Position numbers and translations under genes: made by a program. Under the pieces are notes generated by a model that searched no databases, had not been told where the DNA came from, and saw nothing but the letters and a program-made list of their open reading frames with translations. 64,000 nucleotides of DNA from CAVOOW01 sp963697675 (GTDB lineage Bacteria; Actinomycetota; Actinomycetes; JACCUZ01), in NCBI GenBank assembly GCA_963697675.1, contig CAVOOW010000001.1, positions 434,001 through 498,000 on the forward strand. The letters are read 5' to 3'. This document shows positions 9,429-17,657 of the stretch, in pieces (the stretch's first letter is position 1; each line of letters opens with the position of its first letter).

Positions 9429-10325
9429 ATGAAGGTGGTCCTGACCGGCGCCTCGGGGTTGCTCGGCAACGCCCTGCTGTCCTCGCTGCGCGGCGACGGG
9501 CATCAGGTCACCCGTCTCGTGCGCCGGGAACCGACGAAGGCCGACGAGGCCCAGTGGGACCCGCGCGGCGGCCATGTCGAACCCACCGCGCTCGAGGGCG
9601 CGGACGCGGTGATCCACCTGGCCGGACCGGGACTCGGCGACCGGCCGTGGACCCCGGCCCGAAAGCGGATGCTGCTCGACGACCGGGTCAGCGCGACACA
9701 CACGATCACCGAGGCCATGGCAGCTGCCGAGCCGCGGCCGCGCGTACTCCTCTCGATGTCCGGCACCGGCTACTACGGCAACCCGGGCGAGGCGCTGCTC
9801 ACCGAGGACGCCCCGCAGGGCGACGGATACGTCGCGCAGATCGCCGCCGCGTGGGAGCAGGCGACCGCTCCCGCCTCCGACGCCGGCATCCGGGTCGTGC
9901 GGATGCGCACCGGGGTGGTCCTCTCGGCGTCCGGGGGCGCGTTCGGCCGCCTACTGCCGATCTTCCGGCTGGGCATCGGCGGTCGGCTCGGCTCCGGGCG
10001 GCAGTGGTGGAGCTGGGTGGCGCTGCCCGACTACGTCGCCGCGGTCCGGTTCCTGCTCGACCACGACGACATCGAGGGCGCGGTCAACATCACCTCGCCA
10101 GAACCGATCAGGAACGCCGACCTCACCGCGGCGATCGGCCGCGTGCTTCATCGGCCCACCTTCACCGTCGCGCCGGGGTTCGCGCTGAAGCTGCCGTTGC
10201 GTGATTTCGCGGAGGACCTGCTCGGTGGCCAGCGCAGCGTGCCCCAGCGGCTGCTCGACGCCGGCTTCACCTTCGAGCACCCGACGTTCGAGCCCGCCCT
10301 GCGCGCCGTACTCGCAAAAACCTAA
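9429..10325 (+). CDS. TIGR01777-family NAD-dependent epimerase-like protein
   Basis: Extended short-chain dehydrogenase-type protein of 298 residues (SDR39U1/YfcH-like). It has the nucleotide-binding MKVVLTGASGLLGNALL, the family signature ADAVIHLAGPGLGDRPW, the SMSGTGYYGNPGE region with the active-site Tyr, and a C-terminal VAPGFALKLPLRDFAEDLL. The substrate is unknown in this family. It follows sucB by 22 bases and precedes lipB, as in other actinobacteria. ATG 9429 was chosen; GTG 9423 is two codons upstream. Its stop overlaps the stop of the opposing pseudokinase gene. Confidence 0.9.
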   Translation: MKVVLTGASGLLGNALLSSLRGDGHQVTRLVRREPTKADEAQWDPRGGHVEPTALEGADAVIHLAGPGLGDRPWTPARKRMLLDDRVSATHTITEAMAAAEPRPRVLLSMSGTGYYGNPGEALLTEDAPQGDGYVAQIAAAWEQATAPASDAGIRVVRMRTGVVLSASGGAFGRLLPIFRLGIGGRLGSGRQWWSWVALPDYVAAVRFLLDHDDIEGAVNITSPEPIRNADLTAAIGRVLHRPTFTVAPGFALKLPLRDFAEDLLGGQRSVPQRLLDAGFTFEHPTFEPALRAVLAKT

Positions 10326-11638
10326 CCACTCACGACGTCGTAGACGCGCCACTCGCCGCCGGACCGGACCAGCGTGACCCGCCAGGACGCCGCCGCCCGA
10401 CCCGGTCGGGCGGTCACCAGGGCACCGCGCGCGGTGCGGACGTCGTAGGGCTCGAGGGCGTCCACGACACCGAGCACGACGCGCGCCGGCGAGGTCGTCA
10501 GGACGCGCACCGAACGCGGCCGCATCCGCAGTCGCTCCACGTGCAGCCCCGTGCTCGCCAGGTCGGACAGCCGTGCCTGGTCGCGGCGCAACGCGGGTGA
10601 GTCCTCCGAGTAGACGGCAGCCAGCCTCCCGGGGCTGACCTCGGCGAACGCCGCCGCTCGGCGGGCGTCCAGGCCGGCGAGCACCGAGCGCCACCGGAGC
10701 GCCGAGGCCGTTTCGTCGTACGAGGACGCGCGCGCGCCACGTGCCACGTTCGATCCGGGAGCACCCTGATCGACTCCGGCCCAGGCCAGCCCGCCGAAGG
10801 CAGCTGCCGCTGCGGCGACGAGGCCCACCGGCAGGACTACCCAGCGTCGAGACAGGCGACGCCGCGAACCGAGCTCGGTTCTCCGGTGGCTGCGGGGACG
10901 GTGGCTTGCCTGCGCTGTCGGTTGACCGATCCCTGACTGAGGATCTCGCTCGCCGACAGGGTCGACGAGCTGGATCGGCGCAGCACGCCCCGTCTCGAAG
11001 ACGGCCGCCGCAAACGCGGTCGCGCTCGGTCGCGCCGCCGCGTCACCGTCGGCCGCCGCCGACAGCACGGCGCGCAGCGACCCACCATCGGTGCCCGGGC
11101 CCAACGCGGTCCGGCCGGTCAGGGCGAGGTCGCGGACGTCATCGCTCGGACTGGTCGCTAGAGCTCCGCCGTCGATCAGCGTGGCCACGCCTGTGTCCGC
11201 GAGCATGGGACGACCGTCATCACCCAGCAGGACCGACGACGGCGTCACCCGCCCGTGCACGAGGCCGCAGGCATGCACCTCGGCCAGCGCCTGAGCGAGC
11301 GGCACCAGCAGCGTGACGACCTCGGGCACCTCAAGGGGTCGGTGGCCTGCCAGCAGAGCGTCGAGGCCGATGCCTTCGACGTGGTCATGGACAAGCACGA
11401 CGGCCCCCTCGACCGACAGCACACCACGAAGCCCGACGAGGTGGTCGTGCTGCACGCCGACCAGCCGTGCGGCGGCCCGGCGGACCCGGTCACGGGTGGC
11501 GAGGTCGTCGGGCGCGGCTAGCCGGCGGAGCACCACCGGACGCCCCGTCGCCCGGCCGCGGGCCGACCACAGCTCACCGCCCCAGCCGCGGTCCAGCAGC
11601 TTGTCGACATCGAAACCCGGCACCGTGAAGCCCGCCAT
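10322..11638 (-). CDS. Membrane-anchored pseudokinase (protein kinase-like fold)
   Basis: A 438-residue protein with a serine/threonine-kinase-like N-terminal domain (about 1-220), an Arg-rich juxtamembrane segment, one transmembrane helix (about 266-287) and an extracytoplasmic domain of about 150 residues. Key catalytic residues are missing: the HRD-type loop reads VHGRVTPSSVLLGDDG, with Arg at 130 in place of Asp; the DFG position reads ADTGVA; and the usual VAIK lysine is absent (VVLRRL). It is therefore probably catalytically dead and may act as a scaffold or ligand sensor. The outer domain resembles a SnoaL/NTF2-like fold in length and its tail (WRVTLVRSGGEWRVYDVVSG), but that is weak. 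It ends tail-to-tail with the TIGR01777 gene, the stops overlapping. Confidence 0.85.
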   Translation of the reverse strand: MAGFTVPGFDVDKLLDRGWGGELWSARGRATGRPVVLRRLAAPDDLATRDRVRRAAARLVGVQHDHLVGLRGVLSVEGAVVLVHDHVEGIGLDALLAGHRPLEVPEVVTLLVPLAQALAEVHACGLVHGRVTPSSVLLGDDGRPMLADTGVATLIDGGALATSPSDDVRDLALTGRTALGPGTDGGSLRAVLSAAADGDAAARPSATAFAAAVFETGRAAPIQLVDPVGERDPQSGIGQPTAQASHRPRSHRRTELGSRRRLSRRWVVLPVGLVAAAAAAFGGLAWAGVDQGAPGSNVARGARASSYDETASALRWRSVLAGLDARRAAAFAEVSPGRLAAVYSEDSPALRRDQARLSDLASTGLHVERLRMRPRSVRVLTTSPARVVLGVVDALEPYDVRTARGALVTARPGRAAASWRVTLVRSGGEWRVYDVVSG

Positions 11639-11642
11639 GACA

Positions 11643-12100
11643 CTAGGCTCGCGCGAATCGATCCGGCGGCCGCGAGGTTATCCACAGGCAGGCGCTCGGG
11701 TCCTCGTCAGTGCTTCTTTCGGGGCATCCCCCGCCGCATCCCGGAATCACGCCGCAACGATCCCGCGCCATGTCCGAGACGATGCCGCTCAGGCCCCCGA
11801 GGCTGTCGAGTCGCGGCGGGCAACCAGGTCCGTCGCGGCGAACGATCTGCTCGTCTCTCCGGGGCCGCAGTTCGCGCTGCCCGTCACGTGCCCATCTGCG
11901 CCACGGCATGTTCAACACCTCGACGGCCGCCGTTTCCGAGACACCGGGCAGGTCCTGCAACCGGCGCGCCGCCTCGGTCTCGTCCGCGCGGGACGCGATC
12001 GTCTCGCCGACCTCGGCGTGACGTTCCAGCGCTGACACCACAGCGTCCAGAAGCTCGAGCCGCGCGAGGACGTCGCGCAGATCCTCCCTGTGCCCCCTAT
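11643..12100 (-). CDS. Short GyrA coiled-coil-like protein or remnant
   Basis: The reading frame contains LARLELLDAVVSALERHAEV, then a spacer, then GVSETAAVEVLNMPWRRWAR. This resembles the stretch of DNA gyrase subunit A before its C-terminal domain, where a helical segment is followed by an ILDMQLRRLT-like motif. Short free-standing proteins with this segment occur in actinobacteria with no known role. I cannot find a convincing start codon; the frame is open upstream to 12272 without family-like sequence. After the motif the frame runs on into RPRRDEQIVRRDG and then low-quality sequence. It may be intact, truncated or decayed. Confidence 0.35.
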
Positions 12101-12267
12101 GGCCCCCTGATGTCGGACCGGAGTCTCGATCGTGGCGCCGGTTGGGCAGCAGTACGGCGGCGGGGCACCCGCCGCTCGTACGCCAAACCACGGCGAGCCT
12201 TGCGCCAAACCACCGCCGGCCGGACGAACGTCCCGCGATCGACACCCCCTCGCGCAGGAGTTGGGCG

Positions 12268-12459
12268 GGCATGCGCGATTAACCGGGGCCAGGACCCCAG
12301 CGAATCGCGCATGCCCAGCGAAACCTCGCGGCAGACGGGCGCGTGAACCCCAGCGAATCGCGCATGCCCAGCGAAACCTCGCGGCAGACGGGCGCGTGAA
12401 CCCCAGCGAATCGCGCATGCCCAGCGAAACTTCGCGGCCGACAGGGCGCGTGGAGCCCG
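12268..12459. repeat. 53-bp tandem repeat with palindromic GGCATGCGCGATT core
   Basis: The core AATCGCGCATGCC occurs at 12303, 12356 and 12409, a 53-base period, in units running from CCCCAGCGAATCGCG to GACGGGCGCGTGAA. The third unit is diverged. An inverted copy, GGCATGCGCGATT, sits at 12268-12280, so the first unit can form a hairpin with it. The same inverted pair recurs at 48550-48597. The array lies in the spacer upstream of the peptidase E gene. No CRISPR-like unique spacers separate the units. Confidence 0.85.
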
Positions 12460-12488
12460 CGAGGGGTCGACTCGATAGCGTCGGCGAC

Positions 12489-13209
12489 ATGCAGATCCTC
12501 GCGACCTCCGGCGGCTTCCTGCCCTCCGAGTACGGCCCGTTCCACTGGCAGCGCGGCCCGCTGATCGAGCACGCGATCGCGCTGGCCGGCAACCCCGACC
12601 GGCCGCGCATCTGCCACCTCGGGACGGCGCACGGCGACAGCCTCAACGGCATCAGCGGCTTCTACAGCGCCTTCGCCGGCTCGGATGCCCGCGTCTCCCA
12701 CCTCGAGCTGTTCTCGATGCCGAATGTCCCCGACGTCCGCGAGCACCTGCTCGCGCAGGACGTCATCTGGGTCGGCGGCGGGTCGGTCGCGAACCTGCTC
12801 GCGGTCTGGCGCGTGCACGGCCTCGACGTGTTCATGCGCGAGGCGTGGGAGGCAGGCGTCGTGCTCGCTGGAGTCTCGGCGGGGTCGATCTGCTGGCATC
12901 AGGGCGGCACCACCGACTCCTTCGGCCTGGACCTGCAAGGCGGTGACCAACGGTCTCGGCCTGCTCCCCTACGGCAACGGCGTGCACTATGACACCGAGG
13001 AACGCCGCCGGCCCCTGCTGCACCGGCTCGTGGCGGACGGGACTCTCCCGACGTCCTACGCCACCGACGACGGCGTCGGGCTGCACTATCGCGGCACCGA
13101 GCTCGTCGAGGCCGTCGCCGACCGTCCCGACGTGGCGGCCTACAAGGTCGAGCGGGGACCCGACGGCTCCGCTGTCGAGACCCGGATCGAGCCGCGCCTG
13201 CTCGCGTGA
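12489..13209 (+). CDS. Peptidase E-like S51 family protein, interrupted by a +1 frame break
   Basis: About 239 residues after correction. The start MQILATSGGFLPSEYGPF, the central VIWVGGGSVANLLAVWR, and the nucleophile region LAGVSAGSICWHQGG (Ser nucleophile) identify a class I amidotransferase-like serine peptidase of the S51 (peptidase E) family, which cleaves aspartyl dipeptides in known members. The frame changes at about 12936-12941: DSFGLDLQ in the first frame continues as AVTNGLGLLPYGNGVHYD in the next. Removing one A from GCAAGG restores one open frame. The gene is preceded by the 53-bp repeat array and followed by lipB. Confidence 0.8.
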
Positions 13210-13322
13210 CCCGCCGAATGGTCAGTTCGGCAGCCGCCGCGGCGTGATCCACCTGCTGGAGTCACCACTCGCGGACGTCACCACGGCACGGGCGCCCGCG
13301 CGCGTCGTCGTACATTGAACCC

Positions 13323-13967
13323 GTGACCACACTCGTCTTCGATCACCTCGGGCTCATCGACTACGCGCAGGCGTGGGATGAGCAGCGCCGCCTGCAGGCG
13401 GCCCGTGCCGCGGACGAGACGCCCGACACGGTCCTGCTTCTCGAGCACCCGCCGGTCTATACGGCCGGCAAGCGCACCCTCGACCTCGAGCGGCCGGTGG
13501 ACGGGACTCCGGTCATCGACGTGGACCGCGGCGGCAAGATCACCTGGCACGGGCCGGGCCAGCTCGTCGGCTATCCGATCGTGAAGCTGCCCGAGCCGCT
13601 CGACGTCGTCGGGCACGTCCGCCGGATCGAGGAGGCGCTGATCGGTGTCTGCGGCGACTTCGGTGTCGAGGCCACCCGGGTCGAGGGCCGTTCCGGCGTC
13701 TGGGTCCTCGGCCAGGACGGGCAGCAGGACCGCAAGGTCGCCGCCATCGGCATCCGCGTCTCGCACGGCGTGACCATGCATGGGTTCGCCCTCAACTGTG
13801 ACTGCGACCTCACCTGGTTCGACCGCATCGTGCCGTGCGGCTTGCCCGACGCCACAGTCACTTCTCTCACCGCGGAGACAGGGCACCCGGTGACGGTCTC
13901 CGACGTGCTGCCGTACGTCGAGAAGCGTCTCGACGCCCACCTCATCGCCCCGGTGGTCAACCAGTAA
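13323..13967 (+). CDS. lipB: Octanoyltransferase
   Basis: LipB moves octanoyl groups from acyl carrier protein to lipoyl domains, the first step of lipoate synthesis. The 214-residue protein has LLLEHPPVYTAGKRTL, the RGGKITWHGPGQLVGYPI signature, the catalytic Lys in KVAAIGIRVSHGVTMHGFAL, and the catalytic Cys in VPCGLPDATVTSL. It starts at GTG 13323. lipA follows after an intervening opposite-strand gene. Its acceptors here would be SucB and the unseen GcvH. Confidence 0.96.
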   Translation: MTTLVFDHLGLIDYAQAWDEQRRLQAARAADETPDTVLLLEHPPVYTAGKRTLDLERPVDGTPVIDVDRGGKITWHGPGQLVGYPIVKLPEPLDVVGHVRRIEEALIGVCGDFGVEATRVEGRSGVWVLGQDGQQDRKVAAIGIRVSHGVTMHGFALNCDCDLTWFDRIVPCGLPDATVTSLTAETGHPVTVSDVLPYVEKRLDAHLIAPVVNQ

Positions 13968-14907
13968 GCAGCGCCTCCCGGCGGGCGTCCAGCTCGTCGA
14001 GGCGAGTCACCACGTCGGCACGGCGGTCGTGCAGCCGCTGCGCGACCGAGTTGACCGCGACGCCGGCCGAGCTGACGGTCTCCTTCGCCTTGCTGATGCG
14101 CTGCCCGACCGCGAGATCGGTGACTATGTTGTCGAACCAGATGTCGACGAACCGCATCGTCCGGTCCAGGCTGAGCTCCGGTGCCACCTCCGCGCCGACC
14201 CCCACGTCGGCCAGGTCGCTGCGCAGGACGGCGAGCCGGCTCTCCGCATAGGACGCGGCCTGCTGCGCCTGGTCGAGTCGGTCGTGCTTGACCATGCTGC
14301 CGATCATGCCGCCGCCCAGCCATGTGTCGTACGTCGACCAGCTGCCCGCGCTGCCGAGACGTTCCGTCGCCACCCAGAGGGCTTGTACGGCGTCGTGGGC
14401 CGCGCGGATCGCCTCGTCGATCTCACGGGTCTCCGCCACGAGCCGGCCGCGCTGCTGCGCCATCACCAGCAGCTCGGCAGCCTTGGGGTCACCGCTGTCC
14501 CGCAGGAACGACTCCTTGGCTGCGAGCGCTTCGTCGAGGGCTTGGCCCGCATCGGCGTGCTTGGCCAGCCGGTGCGCGTCACTCTCACGCTCGCGCAGCA
14601 CCAGGTCGAGCTGCGCCTGCACTTCCGCGAGCTGATAGCGGGCGGCATCACGCTCGACCTGCTGACGCTCGAGGTCGTCGGCCAGCGAGCCCTTCAACCG
14701 GGCCAGCACACTGTCGATCGTCAGACCCTCGAGCCGTTCGACGTCGCGCTCCTCGCGGTGCAGCCGAGCGTTGAGGTCACCGAGCCGCTGGTGGTGACCG
14801 GCCAGGGTCACGTCGAGCTCTACGATCTTGTGGGTCAGGCTCTCGTGTTCCCGCAGGTCAGCGGCCGCCGACGCGATTTGCGCGTCCAGCTCGCTGAGGT
14901 CGGCCAT
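13957..14907 (-). CDS. Coiled-coil protein of unknown function between lipB and lipA
   Basis: A 316-residue cytosolic protein starting MADLSELDAQIASAAADLRE. Residues about 1-170 are heptad-rich and charged (HREERDVERLEGL, DDLERQQVERDAARYQL), predicting a long coiled coil. A glycine patch, SWSTYDTWLGGGMIGSMVKHDRL, follows near residue 200, then another helical region. The glycine patch may mark a membrane-active or hinge segment. The 3' end overlaps lipB by 11 bases in the opposite direction. No enzyme motif is visible and I do not assign a function. Confidence 0.8.
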   Translation of the reverse strand: MADLSELDAQIASAAADLREHESLTHKIVELDVTLAGHHQRLGDLNARLHREERDVERLEGLTIDSVLARLKGSLADDLERQQVERDAARYQLAEVQAQLDLVLRERESDAHRLAKHADAGQALDEALAAKESFLRDSGDPKAAELLVMAQQRGRLVAETREIDEAIRAAHDAVQALWVATERLGSAGSWSTYDTWLGGGMIGSMVKHDRLDQAQQAASYAESRLAVLRSDLADVGVGAEVAPELSLDRTMRFVDIWFDNIVTDLAVGQRISKAKETVSSAGVAVNSVAQRLHDRRADVVTRLDELDARREALLTG

Positions 14908-14974
14908 GCGGTCATCCCAGCATGCCGACGCCGGCACCGCGCAGCCGCATCATCCTGCGACGTAGGCTGGGCGG

Positions 14975-15913
14975 GTGACGATCGCTCCGGAGGGCCGCAA
15001 GCTGCTGCGTCTGGAGGTCCGCAACGCCGAGACCCCGATCGAGAAGAAGCCGGCCTGGATCAAGACCCGGGCCAGGATGGGCCCGGAGTACACCGAGCTC
15101 AAGGCGCTGGTCAAGCGTGAGGGTCTGCACACGGTGTGCGAGGCGGCCGGCTGCCCGAACATCTTCGAGTGCTGGGAAGACCGGGAGGCCACCTTCCTGA
15201 TCGGCGGCGACCAGTGCACGCGGCGCTGCGACTTCTGCCAGATCGACACCGGCAAACCCGAACCACTCGACCGCGACGAGCCGCGCCGGGTCGCCGAGTC
15301 CGTCCAGGCGATGGGGCTGCGCTACGCCACCATCACCGGGGTGGCCCGCGACGACCTGCCCGACGGCGGCGCCTGGCTGTACGCGGAGACCGTGCGCGCC
15401 ATCCACGGGCTGAACCCGGGCACCGGGGTGGAGCTGCTCATCCCGGACTTCGACGCCAAGCCCGACCAGCTCGCCGAGGTGTTCTCCTCCCGCCCCCAGG
15501 TCCTCGCGCACAACATCGAGACCGTGCCCCGGATCTTCCGCCGGATCCGCCCGGGGTTCCGCTACGAACGCTCCCTCGACGTGATCCGCCAGGCCCGGGC
15601 CGCCGGGCTGGTCACCAAGTCCAACCTGATCCTGGGCATGGGCGAGGAACGCCACGAGGTCAGTCAGGCGCTGGCCGACCTGCACGAGGCCGGCTGCGAG
15701 CTGATCACCATCACCCAGTACCTGCGGCCCTCCTCGCGCCATCATCCGGTCGTGCGCTGGGTCACCCCCGACGAGTTCGACCAGATGGGCGCCGAGGCCA
15801 CCGCGATCGGGTTCGTCGGCGTCATGTCCGGCCCCCTGGTCCGATCCTCCTACCGCGCCGGACGGCTCTACCAGCAGGCCATCACCGCCCGCGAAGGCTC
15901 ACCGGCCGGATAA
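14975..15913 (+). CDS. lipA: Lipoyl synthase
   Basis: Radical SAM enzyme that inserts two sulfurs into octanoyl groups on lipoyl domains. The 312-residue protein has the auxiliary-cluster cysteines in TVCEAAGCPNIFECWE, the radical SAM cluster CTRRCDFC, and the characteristic C-terminal SGPLVRSSYRAG with the serine that ligates the auxiliary cluster. It starts at GTG 14975. With lipB it forms the lipoylation pathway serving the dehydrogenase genes at 6-9.4 kb. Confidence 0.97.
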   Translation: MTIAPEGRKLLRLEVRNAETPIEKKPAWIKTRARMGPEYTELKALVKREGLHTVCEAAGCPNIFECWEDREATFLIGGDQCTRRCDFCQIDTGKPEPLDRDEPRRVAESVQAMGLRYATITGVARDDLPDGGAWLYAETVRAIHGLNPGTGVELLIPDFDAKPDQLAEVFSSRPQVLAHNIETVPRIFRRIRPGFRYERSLDVIRQARAAGLVTKSNLILGMGEERHEVSQALADLHEAGCELITITQYLRPSSRHHPVVRWVTPDEFDQMGAEATAIGFVGVMSGPLVRSSYRAGRLYQQAITAREGSPAG

Positions 15914-15993
15914 ATCGGGCAAACCGCCCGCCCTTCGTCAAGGTTTTGCAACACGGACACATAGGTGTAACCCAGACCCGGTTGGCTAGAGCC

Positions 15994-16206
15994 ATGACAA
16001 CAGCGATGCCGCCGCTGGCAACGTTCAGCGAACTGCTCCGGTCCACCGTGCGTACCTCCATGGCAGCCGTCACCGAAGGCTCCCGCCGCAACGCTCGTGA
16101 CGCGATCAACGCCCGTGTCGTCGATGCCGAGGCTGCCGGCCAGTTGCTGGCCACTCTCGCGCCAACCCCTGCGTCCACCCCCGTCAACCACGCCCGATCG
16201 GCCTGA
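15994..16206 (+). CDS. Possible small protein after lipA
   Basis: A 70-residue open frame starting MTTAMPPLATFSELLRSTVR with strongly GC-biased third codon positions, like real genes here. It has no cysteine pair, signal peptide or membrane segment; the middle, VTEGSRRNARDAINARVVDAE, is charged and helical. The ribosome-binding site is unclear. It lies in the 376-base gap between lipA and the DUF4191 gene. It resembles nothing I recognise. Confidence 0.4.
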   Translation: MTTAMPPLATFSELLRSTVRTSMAAVTEGSRRNARDAINARVVDAEAAGQLLATLAPTPASTPVNHARSA

Positions 16207-16289
16207 CCAGAACGTCGCGCACCTCCCGGCCCGTAACCCGCGCAGCCTGACCGCACATCCTCTCCCGGCAACCACGTATCCTGCGAGCC

Positions 16290-16988
16290 ATGGCGCGCAG
16301 CAAGAAGTCCGAGTCCCCCGACAAGCCGAAGAAGCCCAGCCGGATCGCCCAGATCCGGCAGGCCTACTCGATGACCCGCAAGTCCGACCGGTGGGTCGGC
16401 TGGATCACCCTCGCCGTCTTCCTCGGGGTGGTCCTCGTGGTCCTCGCGATCGGCTTCCTCATCGGTCACCCCATCTACCTCGGCGTCATGGGCGTCATGG
16501 TCGGTGTGCTGGTCGCGACGATCGTGTTCGGCAAGCGTGCCGAGAAAGCCGCGTTCTCCCAGGTCGACGGTCAGCCGGGCGCGGCAGCGGCTGCCCTGAA
16601 CATGCTGCGCAAGGGCTGGACGGTGACCCCCGGTGTGGCGGTCACGCGCAACCAGGACATCGTGCACCGCGCCGTCGGCCGACCCGGTGTGGTGCTGATC
16701 GCCGAGGGCGGTGGCCCGTCCCGGCTGGGCAACCTGCTCTCGCAGGAGAAGAAGAAGGTCGCCCGGTTCGTGCCCGACGTGCCCATCTACGACATCCAGG
16801 CGGGCAACGACGAGGGCCAGGTGCCCCTGCGCAAGCTCAACAAGCACCTGATGAAGCTGCCGCGCAACCTGAAGAACGACCAGGTCAGCGAGGTCAACCG
16901 GCGGCTGAAGGCGCTCGGCACGATGAACCTGCCGATCCCCAAGGGACCCATGCCGAAGAACATCCAGCGCGGCGGCCCGCGCGGCTAG
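16290..16988 (+). CDS. DUF4191 membrane protein
   Basis: A 232-residue actinobacterial protein with a Lys-rich N-terminus (MARSKKSESPDKPKKPSRIA), two adjacent membrane helices (about 42-62 and 64-82), and a basic C-terminal cytoplasmic domain (VTRNQDIVHRAVGRPGVVLI, then KLNKHLMKLPRNLKND). This architecture and its position between lipA and glnA match the DUF4191 family. No biochemical function is known. It faces the RDD gene tail-to-tail. Confidence 0.9.
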   Translation: MARSKKSESPDKPKKPSRIAQIRQAYSMTRKSDRWVGWITLAVFLGVVLVVLAIGFLIGHPIYLGVMGVMVGVLVATIVFGKRAEKAAFSQVDGQPGAAAAALNMLRKGWTVTPGVAVTRNQDIVHRAVGRPGVVLIAEGGGPSRLGNLLSQEKKKVARFVPDVPIYDIQAGNDEGQVPLRKLNKHLMKLPRNLKNDQVSEVNRRLKALGTMNLPIPKGPMPKNIQRGGPRG

Positions 16989-17006
16989 CCCGCTGCCGCT
17001 GGTGCG

Positions 17007-17483
17007 TCAGCGCACCCGCACGAGCAGCGTCCCGGCGATCTTGTCGTGCAGGCCCCGCCCGTCACGGTCCCAGATCAGGGCGGGGATCAGCAGCAGCAGC
17101 AGCAGCGTACGAACGAACGAGCGCCACAGGCCGGGTGGTCGCCCGTCGAGGCGCACCACGCGCAGGCCACGCAGGAACTGGCCGGCCGACGCGCCGAGGA
17201 AGGTCGTGAGGACCAGGACCTCGAGAGCGAAGACAGGCGTCGACCAGAGGGTGTCCCGCCAGAACCCCCACGAGATCAGCGCACACATCGCGGCGTCGAT
17301 CCCGAAGGCCTGGAGGCGGGACCCGAGGCGGGCCAGCGAGCCGCGACCGTCCTGGGGCAGCCCGAGGCGCTGACCGGCGAACTCACCGGCACCACCGGCG
17401 TCGTACGCGGACCCGGGGCCCCCGAGCCAACCACCGACGATGCGCCTGTCCACCACGCGTGAGAGCCTAGCCAGGACAACCAC
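17007..17483 (-). CDS. RDD-family membrane protein
   Basis: A 158-residue protein with the RDD-domain pattern: RLQAFGIDAAMCALISWGFW as the first helix, with the Arg and Asp that name the family, a second helix in FALEVLVLTTFLGASAGQFL, GLRVVRLDGRPPGLWRS, and a final hydrophobic segment LLLLLLIPALIWDRDGRGLH followed by DKIAGTLLV. RDD proteins are small polytopic membrane proteins, some linked to sodium/proton exchange, but the role here is unknown. It is divergent from glnA, sharing the spacer with the GlnR operator. Confidence 0.88.
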   Translation of the reverse strand: MVVLARLSRVVDRRIVGGWLGGPGSAYDAGGAGEFAGQRLGLPQDGRGSLARLGSRLQAFGIDAAMCALISWGFWRDTLWSTPVFALEVLVLTTFLGASAGQFLRGLRVVRLDGRPPGLWRSFVRTLLLLLLIPALIWDRDGRGLHDKIAGTLLVRVR

Positions 17484-17546
17484 AGAGCGAACACGTGCGC
17501 CTCGCTCTGGGCGGTCGACGGGCTCGGGGCCCGACTGCCCTCAGGC

Positions 17547-17584
17547 GTAACACAACGGAAACACACGGGTCACCGACGGGAAAC
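17547..17584 (+). promoter_or_regulatory. GlnR operator upstream of glnA
   Basis: The sequence reads GTAAC, six bases, GAAAC, six bases, GTCAC, six bases, GAAAC. This matches the two-site GlnR box GTnAC-n6-GAAAC with both half-site pairs and exact spacing. It ends 73 bases before the glnA start, so glnA is very probably controlled by the nitrogen regulator GlnR. Confidence 0.88.
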
Positions 17585-17657
17585 CGCACGCCCATAGCGT
17601 CCGAGATCAGCAACCACTCGCTGGTGCGCGTCCATCGCCGCCACCTTAGGAGGATGA

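Noticed and set aside
12301..12459. Regular 53-base repeats resembling a CRISPR array
   Set aside because: The units are contiguous and nearly identical along their whole length; there are no unique spacers and no cas genes.
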